Positions 17,751-25,500 of a stretch of DNA of 64,000 nt are shown here, piece after piece; the first letter of the stretch is position 1; each line of letters opens with the position of its first letter. This DNA comes from an uncultured Flavobacteriaceae bacterium (lineage in GTDB: Bacteria; Bacteroidota; Bacteroidia; Flavobacteriales; Flavobacteriaceae). Location of the stretch: positions 62,001 through 126,000 of the forward strand of contig CANLWG010000001.1 in the NCBI GenBank assembly GCA_947494715.1, in the 5' to 3' direction. A program made the position numbers and the translations under genes. The notes under the pieces are model-generated. The model saw only the letters and a list, made by a program, of their open reading frames with translations. It was not told where the DNA came from and did no database searches.

Positions 17751-18818
17751 ATGATAAAATCCCGTACTATGAAAAACAATCCGAAGTGTGCCCGGTCCAG
17801 ACGTAAATTTTTGAAAAATTCCGCAGCTTTGACAACTGGAATTGTATTGAGTGAACCCTTTATTTTTGGTGCACCTTCAATCCTGTCCTCATACAACCGA
17901 AATGATTCCAAAATAAATGGGGTACAAATAGGATGCATTACCTATTCTTTTCGGGAGATGCCGGATCAAAGTGCGGAGGCCACTTTGCAATACGTCCTTG
18001 ATGCGGGCATCAATGCTATTGAATTAATGGGCGATCCTGCAGAGCATTTTGCAGGAAAACCAAAAAACCCGGTAGATCGAAGGACTTTTTATGGTATGAT
18101 GCGCAAGAGTAAAAGTGGTGAACTTACCGAAGATCAAGTTATGGAATTTGAGGAAATGAAGTCCCAATTGGAAAGTCATAGAAAAGTAGTGGCCGATTGG
18201 CGTTCAACGGTGGGTATGGGTAAGTTTGAGCAGCTCAAGAAAATGTATGCGGATAGTGGGGTACATATTTATGCCTTTAAACCAAACGCTTTTGGAGTAA
18301 AAAATACCGATGCGGAAATCGATTATGGCCTTCGGACTGCCAAGGCATTGGGAGCGGATCATGTAACCTTGGAGTTGCCGGGGAATGATGGCCATACACA
18401 AAAGTTGGGTGCTATGGCAGCGAAACATGGTATGAATGTGGCCTACCACGGGCACACCCAACAAACTCCGACTTTTTGGGATACGGCCTTAAAACAGTCC
18501 GAACACAATATGCTAAATCTGGATTTGGGACATTACATCGCCGGGGGGAATACCGATGCCCTGGAACTTATACAGGGCAAGCATAAACGCATAAGTAGTA
18601 TGCATTTAAAGGACCGGCGAAATCCCGAGAATGGCCAGGATAATATGACCTTTGGAAAAGGGGATACCCCAATTGTAGAAGCGCTACAGCTGATGCGGAA
18701 CGAGAAATATACGTATCCCGTATCCATTGAATTGGAATATGAGGTGCCTGAAGGTTCAAATCCGGTTACGGAGGTAGCCAAATGTTTGGACTATTGTAGA
18801 AATGCTTTAGAGGAGTAG
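17751..18818 (+). CDS. Tat-exported sugar phosphate isomerase/epimerase-like TIM barrel
   Basis: About 355 residues. The Tat motif SRRKFLKN sits in the N-region and is followed by a hydrophobic stretch (AALTTGIVLSEPFIFG), so it is probably exported folded. The mature part is an AP-endonuclease-2-like TIM barrel (GVQIGCITYSFREMP, NAIELMGDPAEHF, HVTLELPGNDG, NLDLGHYIAGG, SMHLKDRR, VSIELEYEVPEG) with acidic and histidine metal ligands in the expected strands. The start is the ATG at 17751; ATG 17769 would give a shorter n-region. Probably acts on sugars or keto-sugars with the divergently transcribed CxxCH cytochrome. Confidence 0.85.
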   Translation: MIKSRTMKNNPKCARSRRKFLKNSAALTTGIVLSEPFIFGAPSILSSYNRNDSKINGVQIGCITYSFREMPDQSAEATLQYVLDAGINAIELMGDPAEHFAGKPKNPVDRRTFYGMMRKSKSGELTEDQVMEFEEMKSQLESHRKVVADWRSTVGMGKFEQLKKMYADSGVHIYAFKPNAFGVKNTDAEIDYGLRTAKALGADHVTLELPGNDGHTQKLGAMAAKHGMNVAYHGHTQQTPTFWDTALKQSEHNMLNLDLGHYIAGGNTDALELIQGKHKRISSMHLKDRRNPENGQDNMTFGKGDTPIVEALQLMRNEKYTYPVSIELEYEVPEGSNPVTEVAKCLDYCRNALEE

Positions 18819-18878
18819 GAAAAGGCTAGCTTTTAAAAGCTGAATTTTTACATTTTTATGCCCACTGTGCGCAAGTTT

Positions 18879-20147
18879 TCATTTGGTATTCAGCATTTTA
18901 GTCAAGCCCTCTTTGTCGAATAAGATTCTACCTACCTTAATGTCCGACCAACCTTTTTTCAATTTATAAGTAAATGTTGGTTTATCGTCGATTAGCTCAC
19001 AATCTATGTAGTAATTTGAGACTTTTTCGTTAGTAGTATTTTTTAATCTTTGTATGTGAGTGGATATTATGAAGCAAGAGTCATCATATTTACTCAAACC
19101 ATTTATAGTCGTTTTGCAAACCTCAAAACCATCCTCAACATTTGTACCGCTAAAAAGCTCATCGAAAACTGCAAAGCATCTCTTTCCTTGTGAAGCATTT
19201 TCAACTACGTTTTTAAGGTTCATTACCTCGGTCATAAAATGACTGTACCCTTTTAAAAGGTCATCTCTTCTATTAATCTGGATGGAAAAATGACTGCAAA
19301 ATGGGATTCCCCCGGAAGATGCCGGTATTCCTAACCCTAAATGTCCAAAATACATGCAAAGTCCGACCGCTTTGAGAAAGGTAGATTTACCTGACATATT
19401 CGGACCATTTAAAACTATCACACTACTGGTGGTTTCAAAGTTGTTTTTTACAGGCTTGTCTATCAAGGGGTGGTAAAAGTCGAGAAGTTTTATGCCCTTT
19501 TCATTGATACTCGGAAAAGTAAAGTCATGTTTAAGAATTCCAAAATTTATGGATAGATACGCCTCGAACCTAAACAAGTCTTGCCAAAAGGTTGAAATCA
19601 TCCCCTTCCTTTTGAGTTCGCTAATTTTTTCTGTTAAGTCAATTACATGCCTGTCTTTTAATCTATGCTCCCTTACAAGGATTTCAAACTTTCCAAGCTC
19701 GAAGTTTGAAAGAAATTGTAAAATCCGTTTGATATTGGAACGATATCCTTCCGGAAACTGTTTCAAGTCCAGCCTAACAAAATACTTTGATTCTAGACGA
19801 TGAAAAAATAATATCAGCTGATTAAGCCTGCTTTTGTAGCTTGCTTTCTCTTTTTTTGAGGAGAATAACCTGTATCGAAACTTTTTTTGGGATAAGTCTT
19901 CAATTTTTGCATCGTTAAGAAAAAAATGGACTTCGTTTAAATATAGGACGGTATATGAATACTCCTGTAGGATTTTGTTGTTGGCCGTAAACCCTTTGAG
20001 AATGTTTTGGCGTTCGAGAATTTCGATAGCCGATGATAAGGGCGTCTCTAATATCTCCAGAATCTTTTTCTTGGTAAAAATATTGAGAGAATAATTGAAC
20101 AGGGGTAAAACTTCCTTCTCGATATTTAAATCCTGTACATTGTTCAT
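18879..20147 (-). CDS. Stand-alone MutS-family ATPase lacking mismatch-recognition domains
   Basis: A 422-residue protein with a MutS lever/core-like helical part (about 1-230) and a MutS-type ABC ATPase: Walker A GPNMSGKST (248-256), signature region FSIQINRRDDLLKGYSHFMTEV, Walker B CFAVFDELFSGTN, then an H-loop ISTHI. Domains I and II of MutS (mismatch binding, connector) and the MutS2 Smr nuclease are absent, so classical mismatch repair is unlikely. Many Bacteroidota carry such MutS-related proteins of unknown role. The region looks more AT-rich by eye than its neighbours, which could reflect transfer; I did not compute it. Confidence 0.85.
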   Translation of the reverse strand: MNNVQDLNIEKEVLPLFNYSLNIFTKKKILEILETPLSSAIEILERQNILKGFTANNKILQEYSYTVLYLNEVHFFLNDAKIEDLSQKKFRYRLFSSKKEKASYKSRLNQLILFFHRLESKYFVRLDLKQFPEGYRSNIKRILQFLSNFELGKFEILVREHRLKDRHVIDLTEKISELKRKGMISTFWQDLFRFEAYLSINFGILKHDFTFPSINEKGIKLLDFYHPLIDKPVKNNFETTSSVIVLNGPNMSGKSTFLKAVGLCMYFGHLGLGIPASSGGIPFCSHFSIQINRRDDLLKGYSHFMTEVMNLKNVVENASQGKRCFAVFDELFSGTNVEDGFEVCKTTINGLSKYDDSCFIISTHIQRLKNTTNEKVSNYYIDCELIDDKPTFTYKLKKGWSDIKVGRILFDKEGLTKMLNTK

Positions 20148-20249
20148 TCTCTATTTTGGCAAAATGTTCCGGTTAAGTTACATATAACTACTGGATATAA
20201 GTATTCATAATACGTTGCAGATTGTTAGTTATTTGGATGTGTTTTGTAA

Positions 20250-22715
20250 TCAATCCAACATAAACAGGGCATTGGCGATAAAGAGTTTACCATTTTCCCA
20301 AAAGCCACGGAAAAGAGGATTGTCTACCAGATATACTACCTGGCCCTTCCCATATTTCTCAACCCCAAAGATTAGGGTTTTCCCTATCTTTTTCTGGGCT
20401 TCACTTCCGGCAAATCCCGACACTGGGGATTGGGTACTATCTTCAAAATAAGCCACGGTGCCCGTATCCAGATAGTCATAGGCATACGTATTGTTTTTGA
20501 GTGTAAAATAGGTATCACCATAGCCAAAGGCCAAGGGATGTGTAGGATCCACCTTGGTTTTGAAAATAGCACCTTCAATTTTCCTTTTTATTTTGTCGCG
20601 CAAGGTCTCCTCATAGGCCAACATATATTCATTGGAGTCTTTTTCTTTCTCTTTTTGTTTTAGACCAAAGCCATGGTTTCCGGTCAGACCTTGGATGGCC
20701 CCACCCATAGCGATGAGTCGACCTCCATTGGACACCCATTTTTTAAGCCGTTGCAATTTTTCTGCATCCATGAAATCCGTGTAACCGTCACCATCGGGTA
20801 GAAGCAATATGTCATACTTGGATAAATCGACACTTTCCATATAATCCGTATCTATCACCGTTAGGGGGTAGTTCAATTGCTGCTCAAAAAAGTGCCAGAT
20901 TTCACCAAATCGTAAGGTAGAGGTAGGCTCACCGGACAACATGGCGACCTTTACGTTAGGGACCATAAGCACATATTCCGACCCGAAGTCCTTTCCGCTC
21001 TCTACGAAACCGGTTTCCGTAGTGCCCAGGCTAATCCGGTGTTTGTGGGCAATTTCTGTTAGAAGGGGGATGAAGTCCTTATTGTTCGCGTTATCCCCTT
21101 TGGTAATGATTAGGCTTCCGCGGTCATATCTTTCACCTTGGGACGTAAACGGTTGTTGTGCGAAGCGGACCCGGATATTTTCTTGTATAAGCTCGGCCAA
21201 AAAACGGGCATCCTTTATGCTCTTCCAATCCGAAACGTAGGCATAGGTGTCTTCCGAAATAGAGGTTCCTTTGGGCGGATTTATCCGCCAAGGATTACCA
21301 ACATCGGCTTCAATCTTTGTCTCGGAGGCCAAGGCATCCAAGCCATAGGCATACGGTAGGGACCAGGCTGTAATATCGTAGGTAAGGGAATCGCTCAGTT
21401 TGGCATCGGGTTCAAAAAGTACCTTCACTAAAGTTCCCTTAGGTTGGTCCGTAGAAACTACCATACTTCTTTCGGAACTTTTAATACTACCCGTTTTCCC
21501 GGCTAAATAATGGAATCCTTTTACGGTACCACCTTTGCCCGATCCGTATTCAATTTGATGTTGATCCAATAATTGGGCGAGGGCGTCCAATTTGTCCGCA
21601 TTACCATTGAGAAGATAGCTTTTGTATTTGTATTTCTTGTTGCTATAGAACTTTTTAAATTCCGTATTCAGTTTTTCCGCATTCTTTGCCGATATTTCCA
21701 CCGTGGATAGTCCCGTGGTATGGTGGTGGGCAATCCTATCCTTGAGGGTCAAGGTGTCACCAATTTGTGTAATGACGCCCAATCCGGCCTCTCCACTACC
21801 ACCTTGCTCATAGGTCATCCCGATTCCGCCGTTGTAGGTAGGATAGGTATCCCCATAACTGGGATACAATAGATCAAAAGATTCTTTGGTAAAATAAAAC
21901 CATCCTTTGGCATCAAAATATTTAGCATGATTTTTTCCAATGGCTATTTGAAAAGATTTCTGAAAATCGGTAATTACCTCATGGTAAGGTTCTGCGGCCG
22001 GGGCAAAATAATAAGGTTCGTCAACGCCTTGCTCATGAAAATCCACATGGACGTGAGGCAACCATTGATTGAATACTTTAAGGCGCTGTTGGCTTTCCAT
22101 CTGTGTAAGCCAGGCCCAATCCCTATTCAAATCGAACATATAATGGTTGCTACGGCCCGTCCACCATCCTTCATGATGTTCCTTGCTGTTGGGATCCACG
22201 GTATTAGGAGTATTTTTATATTGATTGTACCAATTAACATAGCGGTCGCGTCCATCGGGATTTATGCAAGGATCCATTATGACTACCGTATTTTGAAGGT
22301 AATCGCTTTTGTCCGTCAAAAGGGCATAGATAGTCTGCATGGAAGCTTCGGTACTTACACTTTCATTGCCATGGACATTATAGCTAAGCCAAACAATGGC
22401 TTTGGAAGCATTCCCTTCACCTTGCATCCCTCGTAGGTGCTCAGTACGGATACTCTCCAGATTCCTCATATTCTCGGCACTGGAAAGATAGGCCAGCAAA
22501 AGAGGGCGTCGTTCATACGTTTGGCCATATTCCAATAGTTGCATACGGTCGGGTGCTTTTTCTGCCAAATACTGGTAATAATCTACCACTTGATGATGTC
22601 TGGTAAATTGGGTTCCCAAAGCATAGCCCAAAAATTCAGAGGGCGATTTTAAGTCCTGAGGAACCGCCGAAAAGGGCAATGTAGTAAGCAATACCGCGAG
22701 TAAAAATTGCTTCAT
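20250..22715 (-). CDS. Exported M14-family zinc carboxypeptidase with a GATase/DJ-1-like domain
   Basis: An 821-residue protein with a signal peptide (MKQFLLAVLLTTLPFSAVPQ). The peptidase M14 domain occupies about residues 35-340: zinc ligands HGNE (His115, Glu118), substrate-binding NPDGRDRY (152-159) and HVDFHEQG (223-230) with a third histidine ligand. After a beta-rich linker, residues about 590-685 (KVAMLSGEP, KYDILLLPDGDGY, LKKWVSNGGRLIAMGGA) look like a class-I glutamine amidotransferase/DJ-1 fold, probably non-catalytic. It would trim peptides in the periplasm or outside the cell. Confidence 0.9.
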   Translation of the reverse strand: MKQFLLAVLLTTLPFSAVPQDLKSPSEFLGYALGTQFTRHHQVVDYYQYLAEKAPDRMQLLEYGQTYERRPLLLAYLSSAENMRNLESIRTEHLRGMQGEGNASKAIVWLSYNVHGNESVSTEASMQTIYALLTDKSDYLQNTVVIMDPCINPDGRDRYVNWYNQYKNTPNTVDPNSKEHHEGWWTGRSNHYMFDLNRDWAWLTQMESQQRLKVFNQWLPHVHVDFHEQGVDEPYYFAPAAEPYHEVITDFQKSFQIAIGKNHAKYFDAKGWFYFTKESFDLLYPSYGDTYPTYNGGIGMTYEQGGSGEAGLGVITQIGDTLTLKDRIAHHHTTGLSTVEISAKNAEKLNTEFKKFYSNKKYKYKSYLLNGNADKLDALAQLLDQHQIEYGSGKGGTVKGFHYLAGKTGSIKSSERSMVVSTDQPKGTLVKVLFEPDAKLSDSLTYDITAWSLPYAYGLDALASETKIEADVGNPWRINPPKGTSISEDTYAYVSDWKSIKDARFLAELIQENIRVRFAQQPFTSQGERYDRGSLIITKGDNANNKDFIPLLTEIAHKHRISLGTTETGFVESGKDFGSEYVLMVPNVKVAMLSGEPTSTLRFGEIWHFFEQQLNYPLTVIDTDYMESVDLSKYDILLLPDGDGYTDFMDAEKLQRLKKWVSNGGRLIAMGGAIQGLTGNHGFGLKQKEKEKDSNEYMLAYEETLRDKIKRKIEGAIFKTKVDPTHPLAFGYGDTYFTLKNNTYAYDYLDTGTVAYFEDSTQSPVSGFAGSEAQKKIGKTLIFGVEKYGKGQVVYLVDNPLFRGFWENGKLFIANALFMLD

Positions 22716-22869
22716 GAAGCTAAAATTAGATTTTGAAGTGGGTCAAATCTAACGATTATTGAATAAAAACGGCATCAAAATCCATCACCGGCCCTAAATT
22801 CGGTTTAACGTATTTTTAGGAACTCCAAAAAGTGATAGTTTTATCTTTACGGGTATTTTGACCCAACCT

Positions 22870-24477
22870 ATGGATATTGAATGTCTTCCTTTTGATCGCA
22901 CCGGATATTTTTCGGAATTGATATGTGATTATCTTAAGGAAAAGGAATCGCTCCGCTCCTTTTATCATCGCTTTCCGAATTTGGAGAACTTTCGAAAGCA
23001 AGTGGAAGAAAAAACCAAAAATTTTCCGCAATCCCATAGGGAAGTACTGTATGATGCACTTCAAAATCAGTATAAAGGAGTTAAAATCACAAAAAAGACG
23101 GAAACCCATATCCGACAGCTTAAGGAACCGATTACTTTTACCGTGGTTACAGGGCACCAACTCAATCTCTTTACCGGCCCCCTATACTTTCTTTACAAGA
23201 TTATTTCTACCATAAACCTTACCCTTGAACTCAAAAAAAAATATCCTAAGTATAATTTTGTGCCCGTATACTGGATGGCGACCGAAGACCATGATTTTGA
23301 GGAAATCAATTTTTTCAACTTCAAGAACAAAAAAATACAGTGGAGTCCTGACCACTATAAAGGTGGAGCCGTAGGACATTTTTCAACTGAGGGACTGGAG
23401 GAGGTTTACCAGGCCTTTGCTAATGAACTTGGGAATAATGGCAATGCCTCGGCTCTAAAGCAACTTTTTGAAAAGACGTATCTGGAACATAAGAATCTTA
23501 CCGATGCCACCAGATATTTGGCCAATGCCCTTTTTGGGGAATATGGACTGGTGATTATTGACGGGGATGATGTAGGTCTAAAAAAACAAATGATTCCCTA
23601 TGCGAAAAAGGATATTTTGGAAAAGGTAGGGTTCCAAAAGGTAGCTGAAACTATTTCAGAGTTGGAAGCACTTCCAAAGAAGTATGGTATTCAGGTGAAT
23701 CCACGGGAAATCAATTACTTCTATCTCGCAGAGGGTATTCGGGAACGAATTATTGAAAAAGAGGGAAGATTTTACGTGAACGACACCGGCATTGAATTTT
23801 CAAAAGATCAACTGTTGGCCGAACTGGAAGACCATCCCGAGCGTTTTTCGCCCAATGTGATCATGCGACCGGTCTATCAGGAGGTAATCCTACCCAACCT
23901 TTGCTACATTGGCGGGGGAGGGGAATTGGCCTATTGGTTGGAGTTGCAATCCATGTTCGAAACCATGGGCGTAACTTTTCCTGTACTGTCCTTACGCAAC
24001 TCTGTTTTGGTAATCGCGAAAAAGCAGTACGACAAGTTGAAGCGATTGAATCTGTCCACAACTGATTTGTTTCTAAAACAAAGTAGTTTTATCAACAAGA
24101 AGATTAGGGAAATTTCCAATATCGACATTGATTTTACTCCCCAAAAAAAGTACTTGGAGGAACAGTTCAAAGCATTGTACGATTTGGCTGAACAAACGGA
24201 CAAGTCCTTTTTGGGAGCCGTAAAAGCACAGGAGGTAAAACAAAAAAAGGGGCTGGATAGGTTGGAAAAATGTCTGTTAAAAGCACAAAAACGAAAATTG
24301 GCAGATCATGTAACCCGAATTACGGAAATCCAAAATGAACTTTTCCCGAACCAATCGCTCCAAGAACGAACCTTGAATTTCTCAGAACTCTACTTGGAGC
24401 TAGGGGATGACCTGATACCTATGCTAATTAAAGTACTAAAGCCACTGCACCAAGAATTTTTGATATTGTCTTACTGA
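22870..24477 (+). CDS. bshC: Bacillithiol biosynthesis cysteine-adding enzyme BshC
   Basis: About 535 residues, full length. BshC adds cysteine to glucosaminyl-malate in the last step of bacillithiol synthesis. The start is ATG 22870; a TTG four codons upstream is less likely. Landmarks: N-terminal FDRTGYFSELICDYL, VVTGHQLNLFTGPLYFLYKI (about 98-117), VPVYWMATEDHDFEEINFF (about 132-150), YGLVIIDGDDVGLKK, NVIMRPVYQEVILPNLCYIG and GGGELAYWLEL, then a coiled-coil C-terminal domain. BshA and BshB are not in the window. Divergent from the M14 gene. Confidence 0.95.
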   Translation: MDIECLPFDRTGYFSELICDYLKEKESLRSFYHRFPNLENFRKQVEEKTKNFPQSHREVLYDALQNQYKGVKITKKTETHIRQLKEPITFTVVTGHQLNLFTGPLYFLYKIISTINLTLELKKKYPKYNFVPVYWMATEDHDFEEINFFNFKNKKIQWSPDHYKGGAVGHFSTEGLEEVYQAFANELGNNGNASALKQLFEKTYLEHKNLTDATRYLANALFGEYGLVIIDGDDVGLKKQMIPYAKKDILEKVGFQKVAETISELEALPKKYGIQVNPREINYFYLAEGIRERIIEKEGRFYVNDTGIEFSKDQLLAELEDHPERFSPNVIMRPVYQEVILPNLCYIGGGGELAYWLELQSMFETMGVTFPVLSLRNSVLVIAKKQYDKLKRLNLSTTDLFLKQSSFINKKIREISNIDIDFTPQKKYLEEQFKALYDLAEQTDKSFLGAVKAQEVKQKKGLDRLEKCLLKAQKRKLADHVTRITEIQNELFPNQSLQERTLNFSELYLELGDDLIPMLIKVLKPLHQEFLILSY

Positions 24478-24543
24478 TTACCTTGAAGACTTGGCCTCTT
24501 AGTGCACCACCTTGTGCATATCCTTGGAAGAAAACAACTGGGC

Positions 24544-25089
24544 CTAGGGAACCAAAAAGTCACTTTTCCATGAATTATTTATCTTGGAATATTTAATCCG
24601 TAAGTGATTGGGCCGTTGCAGTTTTAGGTATTCAATTTTAAAGGGTTCTATTTCCACAATACAAAAATAATTTTTGTCCTCAAGATATTCCACGGCATCC
24701 GGATTTGAAATATCACTTCCAGGCGCTTCTGAAGTAGTATAATCCTTTCTGCTGCCAGGCTGAATCTCTTTCCAATGTTTTTCTAGAATTTCCCCGTTGG
24801 TATGGATGCCAGCCAATCCTTCAATTTTAATTTGCACCAATTTTTTAGGATGATAAAAGAGAAGACTAACCCTATTATTCTCCTTTATGTGCAAGATTTT
24901 TTTGGAACGCTGATCCGTATAAATGGAAAGATCCAGTTTGTCGGATACTTGTCTAAGTACTACGGTCCGTAGGCGGGGCATACGTTCCAGGCCCACTGTG
25001 GCCATGGTACAATACCGGAAAGGATGCTCTTTCTTGGTCGCTCCATTTCCAAGTTCTTTCGTTAGTTCTTTCCAGAAAAAAGTATTCAT
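24544..25089 (-). CDS. Pyridoxamine 5'-phosphate oxidase-like FMN-binding protein
   Basis: A 181-residue split-barrel protein. The ATG at 25089 is preferred over an in-frame GTG at 25098. Features: MATVGLERMPRLRTVVLRQ near residues 30-48, YTDQRSKKILHIKENNRVSLLFY and a C-terminal LQRPNHLRIKY typical of the Alr4036-like PNPOx group, which is often annotated as a flavin-binding oxidase of unknown substrate. Only a short gap follows bshC, which runs convergently. Confidence 0.85.
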   Translation of the reverse strand: MNTFFWKELTKELGNGATKKEHPFRYCTMATVGLERMPRLRTVVLRQVSDKLDLSIYTDQRSKKILHIKENNRVSLLFYHPKKLVQIKIEGLAGIHTNGEILEKHWKEIQPGSRKDYTTSEAPGSDISNPDAVEYLEDKNYFCIVEIEPFKIEYLKLQRPNHLRIKYSKINNSWKSDFLVP

Positions 25090-25196
25090 TTTCAACACTT
25101 TATACTTAAAGATAAAAAAAATTAAAAAAATAGGTAGGGTATTTTGGGTATGGATTGTTTTATATACAAATTGCTATGAATTGAGATTGACAAACT

Positions 25197-25236
25197 TCAT
25201 CCCGATTCATCCCATATATTCGGGATGAGGTTTTCT
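25197..25236 (+). terminator. Hairpin followed by a T tract, first of three
   Basis: Stem TCATCCCGA (25197-25205) with TCGGGATGA (25220-25228), 14-nt loop, then ggttttctt. The T tract is only on the plus strand. No plus-strand gene precedes it in the gap. Confidence 0.45.
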
Positions 25237-25310
25237 TAAGATATCAAATTTTGATTTGAGTTAGTTTAAATAAGTTCATGTGTTTAGGTTGGTTTTTTGA
25301 TTTTGACAAA

Positions 25311-25342
25311 AGCCTCGATGTAGGGTCGAGGCTTTTTCTTTT
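25311..25342 (+). terminator. Intrinsic terminator, second of three
   Basis: Perfect 8-bp stem AGCCTCGA (25311-25318) with TCGAGGCT (25326-25333) and a 7-nt loop, then TTTTCTTTT. The T tract is longer on the plus strand, though a weaker TTTG follows on the minus strand. Confidence 0.65.
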
Positions 25343-25385
25343 AGCCTGGACCTATAAAAATATGCCCCACTATATATAAATTGCG

Positions 25386-25418
25386 AACCCCGCTGGACAA
25401 CTGTCCGGCGGGGTTTTT
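25386..25418 (+). terminator. Intrinsic terminator, third of three
   Basis: Stem AACCCCGC (25386-25393) with GCGGGGTT (25408-25415), extended by a T-G wobble and GGAC/GTCC, loop AACT, followed by TTTTT on the plus strand only. Both flanking genes run on the minus strand. Apart from the three hairpins, the rest of the roughly 410-bp gap 25090-25500 has no gene I can support. Confidence 0.7.
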
Positions 25419-25500
25419 AATGTAAACTGATTCAAATCCAACTTAATTTATGACCTATTGGATTTTTGTATCAAAACTTTAACACAAAACTATAAGAATG

